In this document: piece after piece, positions 29,819 to 36,928 of the stretch
Layout of the letters: each line of letters starts with the position of its first letter
How positions within the stretch are numbered: position 1 is the first letter of the stretch
From: a virus
Length of the DNA: 42,444 nt
Reading direction: 5' to 3' (one strand)
Virus record (IMG/VR): IMGVR_UViG_3300005536_000008
Location: 1-42,444 of that record
Program-made: the position numbers and the translations under genes
Notes under the pieces: model-generated
Databases searched by the model: none
What the model was told of the DNA's origin: nothing
Seen by the model: the letters and a program-made list of their open reading frames with translations, nothing else

Positions 29819-30472
29819 TCAGAGTAGTTGTCCTTGGTACCCTTCCTCGCCGTTGTCAGCATACTTGTAGTAAATGTTGAGAGCCCGGGTTTCGTTGTTC
29901 GGAATTACGGAGATGTAAATCAGGCCGACTCGCATCACTCCTTCTGGTACGTGCTGATAATTGTCAGGTCCCAGCAGGAGGAAGAGCAGGGATCCTACCT
30001 TGCAGACTCGAGCTCCGGCTTCCACCAGGCACTTGAAGTTTGGCAGGTCTGTGCCGTACATCTTTTTTGCAGTATCCGGGTTGTACGGCGGATCACATCG
30101 CCAGCGATGGAACCTGCCGTTTGGGACTCCTGCCAGAATTTGCGCATCACCAACTATTGACGGCTGGAAATCAGGATTAACATCTACAGTGAATGCAGTC
30201 CTTCCAACTTCAACCTTGACGTTGCGGCTGCAGGCTTCTATTGTGTTATATTCTTTGCCGAAAACAGCATCAATGAAATCAAGATAGTGATCTGGATAAG
30301 CGCCGCCAGCGTTGCCCTTCACCGCCATTCTACCATGAATGAAATAGGGCGTTTCATCGGTCACAAAGCAGATTCCTTTGCAAGGGTCCGTCCTGAAGAT
30401 GCTATAGTTGGCGTCCCTGATTATCTTGGCTTTAACCAGCTTGAGGACATCGAAAGTTTCTTGAGCAGTCAT
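29819..30472 (-). CDS. DNA methyltransferase (DPPY type)
   Basis: 217 residues from ATG 30472, which overlaps the upstream TGA as ATGA. Motif IV is CDPPYN (126-131), the catalytic motif of N6-adenine or N4-cytosine methyltransferases. Motif I may be the stretch NTIEACSRNVKVEVG (76-90), although its Gly residues are poorly kept. The region TVDVNPDFQPSIVGDAQ fits the following acidic loop. It probably protects viral DNA from host restriction together with the C5 enzyme at 30690. It lacks a target-recognition domain of usual size. Confidence 0.75.
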   Translation of the reverse strand: MTAQETFDVLKLVKAKIIRDANYSIFRTDPCKGICFVTDETPYFIHGRMAVKGNAGGAYPDHYLDFIDAVFGKEYNTIEACSRNVKVEVGRTAFTVDVNPDFQPSIVGDAQILAGVPNGRFHRWRCDPPYNPDTAKKMYGTDLPNFKCLVEAGARVCKVGSLLFLLLGPDNYQHVPEGVMRVGLIYISVIPNNETRALNIYYKYADNGEEGYQGQLL

Positions 30473-30693
30473 TTCAAGATTCTTGGCATCGGGCAGGGGA
30501 ACCATTTGTTAGGCTCCGGCGTATGTGGCCAGCGGGCGACATCGTAGAAATCACAATGAAGACATCTATAGCGGGCACGGCCGTCCCGGATGAACAGAAA
30601 TTGCCAAGTATGGAGCTTCATTCCTGGCACTTTCATTCGCTTGGTTTTTGGAAGCTCGTATTGCCCGGTTGTTCGGATTGTGCCTGCTTTCAA
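30469..30693 (-). CDS. Small Cys-pair protein
   Basis: 74 residues from TTG 30693 (TTGA overlap with the C5 methyltransferase stop). It has one clear pair, YRCLHCDFYDVARW, and a C-terminal CPMP; it is basic at the N-terminus. It sits between the two methyltransferase genes, so it could be an accessory or recognition factor for one of them. Confidence 0.65.
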   Translation of the reverse strand: MKAGTIRTTGQYELPKTKRMKVPGMKLHTWQFLFIRDGRARYRCLHCDFYDVARWPHTPEPNKWFPCPMPRILK

Positions 30694-31436
30694 GCTATTA
30701 TTTTTGGTAGAAAGTAGTTGATGATCTGCCTGCCAATGTACTCGGTGTAAGCAGGAGGAATCGCCTGTGTGAGCTCAGTCTTGTTCATCCAGTTGATGCC
30801 CATGGCTTTGCTCCAGCTGTCCAAGGTGTAGCTGTAAGAATCGCCACCATTGCCAGCAATGGTGGCGTAATACGACTTGTGCTTGGCTTCGATCCTTTTG
30901 AACTCTTCATAGCGTGCCTTGTAGTCTGGTTTGCCTACGAGAAACAGGGAGCCGTTGCTCCCGTAGACTCCAAATCCGCTCCCATCTCGAATTGACAGCC
31001 TATGCTTGTCATGGGGAGGTTGCAGCACTGTAAAGCCATGGATCTCAAAGATGCGGTGCCTGATGACCCTTAGTCCAAACATTTCACCACAGAGCATAAC
31101 ATCCTTTCGCAGCGGCGCTCCTGGCACGTTCTCTATGATAAACGGCTTGCCTGTCTTCACCAGTCTTTTTCGGAGCGGGGTCAAGACATCGGGATATTCC
31201 TTGCCTTTGTTCCTATACTTCTTACTTGCAATCGAAAAGAGCTGGCAGGGCGGCGAAGCATGATAAATGTCGGCTTCCGGCAGTCCATGTCCCAGCACGT
31301 CAGCCTGAATGAATTCAAAAGGATAGTGAGGTTGTTTTTCGTGATCGATGCCGATCACTTTGAAGCCCGCCTTCGCATAACCGGCAGAGGATCCTCCTGC
31401 CTTGCAACACAGATCGATAAGAACTGGCTTGGTCAA
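30690..31436 (-). CDS. DNA (cytosine-5) methyltransferase
   Basis: 248 residues from TTG 31436. Motifs are in the usual order: I IDLCCKAGGSSAGYAKAGF (7-25), IV SPPCQLFS with catalytic Cys64, VI ENVPGAP (102-108), VIII-like RVIRHRIFEI (123-132), and X IPPAYTEYIGRQI near the end. It is short for the family, with a small target-recognition region between VIII and X. It is probably anti-restriction, and perhaps also used to mark viral DNA. Confidence 0.9.
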   Translation of the reverse strand: MTKPVLIDLCCKAGGSSAGYAKAGFKVIGIDHEKQPHYPFEFIQADVLGHGLPEADIYHASPPCQLFSIASKKYRNKGKEYPDVLTPLRKRLVKTGKPFIIENVPGAPLRKDVMLCGEMFGLRVIRHRIFEIHGFTVLQPPHDKHRLSIRDGSGFGVYGSNGSLFLVGKPDYKARYEEFKRIEAKHKSYYATIAGNGGDSYSYTLDSWSKAMGINWMNKTELTQAIPPAYTEYIGRQIINYFLPKIIA

Positions 31437-31747
31437 ACTGTCCCCAGGGCTGGCTGGATCCTCCGTTCCTTCTCGAGTTCTTCCTTCGCTTCCCGCAACC
31501 GGCGCAGGAGCCCGTCAGGACTGAACAGCACGTCAGTGAGCCCTGGATGGTTGAGCATGATGTAGCGCAAAGTATCAGTGACTGCATCGCTCACTCGCTC
31601 GCCGTTCTGCAGGAACTTCCAGTCGACCTGCTGCGCTATCAAAAGATATGCACGCAGGCCTCCGGCATCCTCTGCTTTCAGGTCGAGCAGGAAAGGATAT
31701 TTCACCAGCGCCCTTTTCGCTGCCTCTTTTGTGGTGTGCTCGTTCAT
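31433..31747 (-). CDS. Hypothetical helical protein
   Basis: 104 residues, with Leu-rich helices (DAGGLRAYLLIAQQVDWKFL, LLRRLREAKEELEKERR). No Cys and no signal. It overlaps neighbours on both sides (ATGA upstream, TTGA downstream). Its partner is unknown; it could regulate the adjacent methyltransferase. Confidence 0.65.
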   Translation of the reverse strand: MNEHTTKEAAKRALVKYPFLLDLKAEDAGGLRAYLLIAQQVDWKFLQNGERVSDAVTDTLRYIMLNHPGLTDVLFSPDGLLRRLREAKEELEKERRIQPALGTV

Positions 31748-31911
31748 TTCAGTTGATATCCTCTTGCGTACTCGGCGAGATGTCGAGCCCTGCCTGGATT
31801 CTGTTTTGTCTTTAGTAGATTATTGCATACACAACATCGCTTGTTCTCTTTTGATTGTGGCAATTCACAACGCCTGCAGTAATTGTGAGTTTGATACGTC
31901 CAGCGGCTCAT
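31744..31911 (-). CDS. Zinc-ribbon miniprotein (55 residues)
   Basis: ATG 31911 overlaps the upstream stop (ATGA), and its own stop overlaps the next ATG (ATGA). Ligands are YCRRCE (about 12-17) and RCCVCNN (about 28-34). The remainder is basic (KTKQNPGRARHLAEYARG). The design resembles viral HNH fragments or ribosomal-type ribbons. The role is unknown. Confidence 0.75.
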   Translation of the reverse strand: MSRWTYQTHNYCRRCELPQSKENKRCCVCNNLLKTKQNPGRARHLAEYARGYQLK

Positions 31912-32108
31912 TTCATGCTGCTTTTCAGTTTGGCCCGCAATTTTTCGATCTCGCGTATCCGGTAGATGTCAAGGATATCCATCGGGTACATGAGTATGCC
32001 CCGACGCCTTTTGACTTCCTCGGTAGCGACAATGTGATCAAAGGTATGGTCTTTAGCAGCATTGCCTGGCTGGCCTCCACTCCCTTTGCGATATCCACCC
32101 CAGTTCAT
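31908..32108 (-). CDS. Small basic GGYRKGSGGQPGN protein
   Basis: 66 residues from ATG 32108. The N-terminus WGGYRKGSGGQPGN resembles the GGxxPGxG opening of small terminase subunits and of some phage DNA-binding proteins. A helical C-terminus (DIYRIREIEKLRAKLKSS) follows. It is far from TerL, so it is more likely a DNA-binding factor. Boundary motif copy 11 lies 37 bp upstream. Confidence 0.6.
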   Translation of the reverse strand: MNWGGYRKGSGGQPGNAAKDHTFDHIVATEEVKRRRGILMYPMDILDIYRIREIEKLRAKLKSSMK

Positions 32109-32137
32109 TTGGAAAACGAGGCTTGGAGCGGACAATA

Positions 32138-32145
32138 GAGAACTA
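32138..32145 (-). promoter_or_regulatory. TAGTTCTC boundary motif, copy 11
   Basis: TAGTTCTCTATTGTCC; its TAG is the stop of the upstream zinc-finger-like gene. The next ATG is 37 bp away. It is the only copy found inside the presumed early region. Confidence 0.5.
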
Positions 32146-32349
32146 TTTCCGGCATGGCATCTCTGCGAGCTTCCTGGCATCCCGAGATTTTTTCTTGCAG
32201 GTCTCGCAACGCCAAGTCCTTGTCTTTGCGTCCCAGTGAATCATCGAATGCCTTGACTTCAGCAGCTGCAAAGTAGCTTCCATCTCTGACTGATGTGGGA
32301 TCTTGTTGGCAGTGACAAACATGGCAGCACCGTCTTTGTACTTGCTCAT
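32143..32349 (-). CDS. Small zinc-finger-like protein
   Basis: 68 residues. TWRCETCKKKSRDARK is a Cys pair near residue 47, with a last Cys in MPCRK and His in SRHSMIHWD. The N-terminal half is helical (HQSEMEATLQLLKS). It is probably a metal-bound nucleic-acid binder. Confidence 0.62.
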   Translation of the reverse strand: MSKYKDGAAMFVTANKIPHQSEMEATLQLLKSRHSMIHWDAKTRTWRCETCKKKSRDARKLAEMPCRK

Positions 32350-32382
32350 TTGCGCTTTTCTAGCCAGAGTTTGCGCGCAATT

Positions 32383-32832
32383 CTATTCAAGGAATTGTTT
32401 AATTGACATTTGACCAGTCAACTCGTTTATTCCTACTTGAGCCAAATCAAATATCAATTGCGCTTGCATTATGATTGCTTCCAATTCGGGAATGGTGCAT
32501 TTGTTTAAGAACTCTGACCATTCTTCCTGAGTTGCCAGCATTGAAGGGGCTTGCATAAGCTTGCGTTGAACACTTGAGCGCTTCATACTTAACGATCGCT
32601 TCTTCCAGTTGTGATTTGCACACATTACTTGCAACTTCTCTCTCGCTTCAATTGGGTGTTCAAGATAGTAGATATAGATGGCCAAGTTTGACTTGAATCG
32701 ATGCCGGTCAGCGGATCCATCATTGTGAATATGATCTATTTGTAACATCTCCACGTCTGTTTCGTTGCAACTAACACACTTTGCACCTAGAAAGGTGACG
32801 AGTTTGGCTCGAAGGATAGTGGCGGGCTGCAT
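32383..32832 (-). CDS. HNH endonuclease
   Basis: 149 residues. CVSCNE (19-24), LQIDHIHNDGSADRHR (about 30-45) and CANHNWKK (about 70-77) form a typical small viral HNH with a beta-beta-alpha metal core. The C-terminal half is helical and may recognise DNA. The run of three bases between it and the next upstream gene suggests co-transcription. Confidence 0.82.
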   Translation of the reverse strand: MQPATILRAKLVTFLGAKCVSCNETDVEMLQIDHIHNDGSADRHRFKSNLAIYIYYLEHPIEAREKLQVMCANHNWKKRSLSMKRSSVQRKLMQAPSMLATQEEWSEFLNKCTIPELEAIIMQAQLIFDLAQVGINELTGQMSIKQFLE

Positions 32833-32834
32833 AC

Positions 32835-33191
32835 TTAGTGTTTTTGTATCTTATTTTGGAATCTTATTTCCTTTTCGCCTTTCAGGGCCCCATAGAGCGC
32901 ATCAACCCTATCATCATCCAAAGTGCCAAACCAATCAACGATCTTTTCATGATATAGGTTTTCCTTCAGATATTGTAATAATGCACTATCCTTGATTACA
33001 TCTTTCTTTTCAACAACTTGTAGAGCCAATTCTAGGAGATCATTTATCGATTCACTCCTATCCCGTTTGTGATAGTCTCTCTCAAACTTTGCAATAGTAA
33101 ATTGTGGATCGTCATCGGGGTTATCTCTATTGCCTAAGATGCGCCATGGGATTTTCACACTGACAATATCATGCGGCTCCTTCTTCTTCAT
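32835..33191 (-). CDS. Putative ribbon-helix-helix-type regulator
   Basis: 118 residues. The opening DIVSVKIPWRILG looks like an RHH beta strand, and DRSESINDLLELALQVVEKK (about 45-64) looks like its second helix, with a polar insertion between. The rest is helical. A 50-bp nested palindrome overlaps its start codon, which is the common arrangement of an autoregulated repressor. Fold assignment is tentative. Confidence 0.55.
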   Translation of the reverse strand: MKKKEPHDIVSVKIPWRILGNRDNPDDDPQFTIAKFERDYHKRDRSESINDLLELALQVVEKKDVIKDSALLQYLKENLYHEKIVDWFGTLDDDRVDALYGALKGEKEIRFQNKIQKH

Positions 33192-33239
33192 TTCATTGTA
33201 ATATTACGTAGTACATAGTACATTGTATTACAATGAAAT
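33190..33239. promoter_or_regulatory. Nested palindromic operator or origin
   Basis: Perfect 14-bp arms (ATTTCATTGTAATA at 33190-33203; its reverse complement at 33226-33239) flank a 22-bp spacer that holds a direct repeat TAGTACATAGTACA (33209-33222). The left arm overlaps the ATG of the gene at 32835-33191. It is very A/T-rich and lies in the only sizeable gap (33192-33295) of the early region. It is probably an operator; a replication origin is possible. Confidence 0.7.
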
Positions 33240-33295
33240 TAATATGTAATCGTAGACCATCCAGTGGAAATAGAGGTCTGGCCCTTGAAGTTGTC

Positions 33296-33448
33296 TTACC
33301 CATCTTGATTGCTTACTTTTGGCACTCCCAGATCTTCCGGCGTTGGAGGAACGCAATAAGTTTCGAAGTGGCATTTAGGGCATTCCTCCGCATAGCGAGC
33401 GACGTCCCAAACATGATCGCAATGTCTACAGCGCCATCCTTTTTTCAT
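33296..33448 (-). CDS. Zinc-ribbon miniprotein (50 residues)
   Basis: ATG 33448 overlaps the upstream TGA (ATGA); stop TAA at 33298-33296. Ligands are WRCRHCDHVWD (about 5-15) and ECPKCHFETYC (about 23-33). The C-terminus is Pro-rich (CVPPTPEDLGVP). It is coupled to the next gene upstream and through it to the HerA-like ATPase, so the three may act together. Confidence 0.75.
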   Translation of the reverse strand: MKKGWRCRHCDHVWDVARYAEECPKCHFETYCVPPTPEDLGVPKVSNQDG

Positions 33449-33606
33449 AAGTCGACTGTCGCCCAGGGATCTGGTGGATCCTTTATTGTGGCAAAATGCA
33501 CCATCCAGTGCTTGCGGCAGAAATAGAGTCCGCAGAAATTACACTTCTTTCCTTCCTCGTTGCATTTGCTACACTTCTTACTGGAGGAAGTTAGTGTGTA
33601 TCTCAT
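33445..33606 (-). CDS. Cys/His-rich miniprotein (53 residues)
   Basis: ATG 33606 overlaps the ATPase stop (ATGA). Ligands: KKCSKCNEEGKKCNFCGLYF then CRKHWMVH, that is five Cys and two His, close to AN1 or B-box-like cross-brace fingers. It could bind two metals. The tight coupling with the ATPase suggests an accessory factor. Confidence 0.75.
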   Translation of the reverse strand: MRYTLTSSSKKCSKCNEEGKKCNFCGLYFCRKHWMVHFATIKDPPDPWATVDL

Positions 33607-35330
33607 GCCTGCAACATTTCCATGATAATATGCGAATAAGTCTGCTCAACTTCAGTCTCCGATGCGTCAAACACAAAGCGCTTGATCTCTTCCTTCAGGT
33701 TCGGAGCTACTCTTCCATGGCCGGTGTCAATTTTGACCAGATTGATCGCAGCTAGGTCCTTGCTCATGTCCCTTGTCTTTTGCATCGTGTTCCCGCCAAT
33801 CTTTTTCAGCAGGCATTTCTCTGTAAGCTCGGTGTAACTGATTCCTTTTTGCGCTGCTTCGACGTATTTCAGGATCTTCTTCGCTTCTGGCTCCAAGGCC
33901 TGAATTTCTGATAGCAGTTTTTGTTTCGTCTCCTCCAAGATGTCCCTCTTCAACTTCTCGAGCGGCGCAACTTCGTATTTGGTAACACCGCCGACCGGCA
34001 CGCGCTTCAGGACCTCCTGGACAATGGCCTCTTTATCAAGAGTGGCGGTGACAGGACCGTTTGAAGGCAGTTTTATCTTTTGCAGGATCCTGCCGACTAT
34101 TTCATCGTCGTTGATGGCAGGTGCCTCCGCTGGCCGCTCGTTTACCTTGACGTTTGTATTGATGATCTGCTCCTGCAGGTCCTGGACCTTGTCGAAAAAG
34201 TCCTTGCGCAGCTCGTTCATGTCGACCTGTATTTTTCTGACTTCATCTTTTGTTGCTGTGGTTGTTGGAACAGTGGAATCCGGCGCAGTCGCTTGAACCT
34301 TCCTGTGCGGAGTCAGACTTTGCTTCGGCCCGTCGAGCTCTGATATTTGCAAGTCACCCATCGCCACCTTTTTGCCGCGCTCTTCGTCGAGCCAGAATGG
34401 CAGCACGTAGACCTTCACTGTCTGCTCACGCGTGGCCTTGTAAAAAACTCCCTTTCCTAAACTCATTATCTGGTCGGCTTTTGGCTTCTGCGTCGACGGG
34501 AGCGGGATCTGCTCGAGCGTATGCTTTACTTCGTTCTTCTCGCTCTGGTAGCCGAGGATCCATGTCGATATCTGCTTTAGGGGCGTCTTGTCAACACCGG
34601 ACATGTCCTGGCTGTCAATCCAGATGTAGTTGTGATTAGTCGCTCCCTGCCTGATGAATTCCTCAAGCGCAAGCTTGGTCGGGCTTCCCCTATCCTGCGG
34701 AACGAACTTCCATGCCTCAGGGATCAGCACGATGCAGTCCTTGAACTTGTACAGAATTTCGTCCAGGACGCTGGCGATGATTAGGCCCTGCACTTCAGAG
34801 TCGCGGCTGAATCTCTCCAGGTCAACAATGTTCAGGCCCTCGACCAACTCGAGCGTATTGGAGAACGTGATCGTCATCAGCTTTGGCACGACTTCCTCCA
34901 GGTAGGCCTGCAGGTTTGTCAGCGTGACCTTGGCGCTCGCGCTTATCTTTTCCTGTAATTTCTGATCCACTTTCTTCTTGAAGTCTAGCAGGCTGTTGCC
35001 TCCGGTCTCCTTGCAGAGCTGGATTATCGTGGCCTGCTCGAACTTGTCGATGCGCATCTTCATCGTCGACTCGACGATTCCTTTGATGAACTTCCAGTCC
35101 GACCTGTCGCGGAAGAATGGCGGGATGATGGTACCTTCCAGGAACGACTTCTCCCCGATCTTGGTCCTGAACACGATTGCCTTCTTCTTGCTGCGCTTGA
35201 TCAGGCTCTCCAATGTCGTCGTCTTGCCGGACTCTTGAGAGACTCCCGTTACAACCAAATGCGACGGCTGAATGTAGACTTCCTTGCCGTTGCCAACTTC
35301 AAAACCTAGCAGGATATCTTTGATGGTCAT
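33603..35330 (-). CDS. HerA/FtsK-like ATPase
   Basis: 575 residues from ATG 35330 (ATGA overlap); in-frame codons back to 35387 lie in the upstream gene. Walker A is GVSQESGKTTTLES (29-42). The Walker B position reads CIVLIPEAWKF (199-209), with Pro in place of the usual Asp but the catalytic Glu kept. A sensor/arginine-finger region reads EEFIRQGATNHNYIWIDSQD (223-242). The C-terminal part has coiled coils and a probable winged helix (GISYTELTEKCLLKKIGGNT). It is a DNA translocase or helicase, probably for replication or recombination, as packaging is done by TerL. Confidence 0.82.
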   Translation of the reverse strand: MTIKDILLGFEVGNGKEVYIQPSHLVVTGVSQESGKTTTLESLIKRSKKKAIVFRTKIGEKSFLEGTIIPPFFRDRSDWKFIKGIVESTMKMRIDKFEQATIIQLCKETGGNSLLDFKKKVDQKLQEKISASAKVTLTNLQAYLEEVVPKLMTITFSNTLELVEGLNIVDLERFSRDSEVQGLIIASVLDEILYKFKDCIVLIPEAWKFVPQDRGSPTKLALEEFIRQGATNHNYIWIDSQDMSGVDKTPLKQISTWILGYQSEKNEVKHTLEQIPLPSTQKPKADQIMSLGKGVFYKATREQTVKVYVLPFWLDEERGKKVAMGDLQISELDGPKQSLTPHRKVQATAPDSTVPTTTATKDEVRKIQVDMNELRKDFFDKVQDLQEQIINTNVKVNERPAEAPAINDDEIVGRILQKIKLPSNGPVTATLDKEAIVQEVLKRVPVGGVTKYEVAPLEKLKRDILEETKQKLLSEIQALEPEAKKILKYVEAAQKGISYTELTEKCLLKKIGGNTMQKTRDMSKDLAAINLVKIDTGHGRVAPNLKEEIKRFVFDASETEVEQTYSHIIMEMLQA

Positions 35331-35569
35331 TTCAGTTTCCTTCTTAGCCTCTGCGTCTGCTCGATCTCTTTGAGCTCCTTCTCGCATTCCTTGATGTCGC
35401 GCCAGTTCTTTGCGATCAGTGCCCGACCCCTTGCTATTTCTCGCATTTCTTTTTGCGTCTTGACTTTCTGCGCCTTCTTTTCGACTGCCTTCTCTGTCCG
35501 GCGCAGCCAGATCTTGACCCTGTGGATCTTTTCCTTCGTTACTCTAATTTTCTGTTGTAGTGATTTCAT
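35327..35569 (-). CDS. Basic coiled-coil protein
   Basis: 80 residues, nearly all helix, with Lys/Arg heptads (VTKEKIHRVKIWLRRTEKAV, KECEKELKEIEQTQRLRRKL). It is likely a DNA-binding or partner-binding factor for the ATPase that follows it (ATGA). No family was recognised. Confidence 0.65.
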   Translation of the reverse strand: MKSLQQKIRVTKEKIHRVKIWLRRTEKAVEKKAQKVKTQKEMREIARGRALIAKNWRDIKECEKELKEIEQTQRLRRKLK

Positions 35570-35605
35570 TTCGCGATTGCTTTAGAGCGCCACGGGCAGC
35601 GCTGT

Positions 35606-35698
35606 TCAGCCTGGCACCTCCTTTGTGTCACGCGAAACGGAAGCATCCCGCGAAATGCAGGGCCCGAGCTCCCCGTACATGAGTGTGAAAGATATCAT
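35606..35698 (-). CDS. Putative 30-residue peptide
   Basis: A short frame whose ATG (35698) overlaps the upstream TGA as ATGA. The product is MISFTLMYGELGPCISRDAS plus ten more residues. A strong purine-rich AAGGAGGTG lies near its end but too far (over 50 nt) from the next start to be its ribosome site. It may be only a by-product of sequence upstream of the coiled-coil gene. Confidence 0.25.
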   Translation of the reverse strand: MISFTLMYGELGPCISRDASVSRDTKEVPG

Positions 35699-36324
35699 TG
35701 GCTATGGCTCTCCTTCCTATGAGAGGTCATTTTTTCAAACGTGCTAAAGCGCGCCTGACAGTCTGGGCACACGACGCGCTTGTCAAAGTTCTTCGCCGCT
35801 TCCCTTGCCTGAAGCTCGGCTGCAGTCATTACGACCGGCTTCTCTGTCTGTTGCTGACCCTTCTTGGCCTTCCATTCCTTGTAGGCCTCCTGGATAACGA
35901 CCTCTGGCACAAAGTTGCGCATCGCGTTGCGCTGGGCCTTGCTGACTGCGACTGCGCGGGTAAACGGGTTCGGCTTGGTCTTTTCCGTCTTGTCCCTGTA
36001 ATCGAAAAAAGTTATGGTCTTGCTGGCCTCGGCAGCGCCCCAGCGCTTCTCCTTGGTGGTGAGATCGACAGCGCATGCCAGGGCGGAAATCGTTTCAGGC
36101 CCGACGTCGACATGCATCTCTTCGATGCTGATCGGATGGCCGTCATTCGATAGTTTCTGGCACACGCTCTTTATTCCGGCGTAGCTGATGCCGACTACCT
36201 GCTTGTTCCCCTGCGTGAATTCATAGAAGAACTGCTCGAGGACGTGGCCCTTTATTTCGTCGACGATCTGCTGCTCGTCCAGCGCGTCCATGATTTCAAA
36301 TTCGCTCTCTTGTTGCTGGCTCAT
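35695..36324 (-). CDS. Early protein with AVSKAQRNA motif and C2H2 finger
   Basis: 209 residues from ATG 36324 (ATGA overlap). The core NPFTRAVAVSKAQRNAMRNF, followed by VPEVVI, is a signature I associate with phage-encoded DNA-metabolism proteins, possibly single-strand annealing or replication factors. The C-terminus is a classic finger (VVCPDCQARF, then C-x2-C-x12-H-x4-H). The long alpha/beta N-terminal domain binds SYAGIKSVCQ-type segments. Function is probable DNA recombination or replication, low certainty. Confidence 0.6.
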   Translation of the reverse strand: MSQQQESEFEIMDALDEQQIVDEIKGHVLEQFFYEFTQGNKQVVGISYAGIKSVCQKLSNDGHPISIEEMHVDVGPETISALACAVDLTTKEKRWGAAEASKTITFFDYRDKTEKTKPNPFTRAVAVSKAQRNAMRNFVPEVVIQEAYKEWKAKKGQQQTEKPVVMTAAELQAREAAKNFDKRVVCPDCQARFSTFEKMTSHRKESHSQ

Positions 36325-36701
36325 TCTTCTCCAGCCTCGCACTTTTCGCAGAGCGGATCCGGATATTCGTCGTTAGGACCTTCTGCAGTGAAAACCGCGT
36401 CCTTGTGACAGCTACTACATTCTAAAATGAAAAGGACAGTAGTGTCGACATTTGTTTCCTCGATCTCGATGCGCCTGAGCCGATCGCCGTGCGCCTGCAT
36501 CCAGTGCTGCCCGTCGACGACATGCTCCTCGATGGTCCTCTTGATCAGAAGCGCTATATCTTGGTCCATAATGTTGACGATCGGGGCAGGCAGAGCCATC
36601 CGCAAGAGATAGGAAACGGCTTCCTGCCGTGGGCTAAACTGACCCAGCGGCAAGAGCCGATCCTCGTCAGGTACAGATGAGGCCTTATCTGACGAGCTCA
36701 A
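36321..36701 (-). CDS. Zinc-ribbon protein
   Basis: 126 residues from TTG 36701 (TTGA overlap). The helical N-terminal part (RQEAVSYLLRMALPAPIVNI) and a beta-type middle (RRIEIEETNVDTTVLFILEC) are followed by a ribbon (ECSSCHKD then LCEKCEAGEE). It is acidic. It lies directly before the AVSKAQRNA gene and may be its partner. Confidence 0.68.
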   Translation of the reverse strand: MSSSDKASSVPDEDRLLPLGQFSPRQEAVSYLLRMALPAPIVNIMDQDIALLIKRTIEEHVVDGQHWMQAHGDRLRRIEIEETNVDTTVLFILECSSCHKDAVFTAEGPNDEYPDPLCEKCEAGEE

Positions 36702-36928
36702 TTAGACTCCTCCGGCGTTTCGTCTACAAGCTTGACCTGGCCGTCAAGCATCTTTCGCACATGCGACGATTTCTTCGAATCCTTCTGGGTCTTTGTCTGC
36801 AGCCCGCAGGCATCACAGCTGAACTTGAACATGTCAAGCGACAATCCGACATCGGCCTTGACTTCGACCATTCGGCGGCAGTTGTCACCGGCGCACTTGA
36901 TCTCTAACATGAGTTCTTTCTTTGCCAA
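36698..36928 (-). CDS. Zinc-ribbon protein
   Basis: 76 residues from TTG 36928, or 70 from an internal ATG. Ligands are CAGDNC (12-17) and CDACG (38-42). A basic C-terminus with KKSSHVRKMLDGQ follows. The TTG directly follows the previous TAG. Confidence 0.65.
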   Translation of the reverse strand: MAKKELMLEIKCAGDNCRRMVEVKADVGLSLDMFKFSCDACGLQTKTQKDSKKSSHVRKMLDGQVKLVDETPEESN

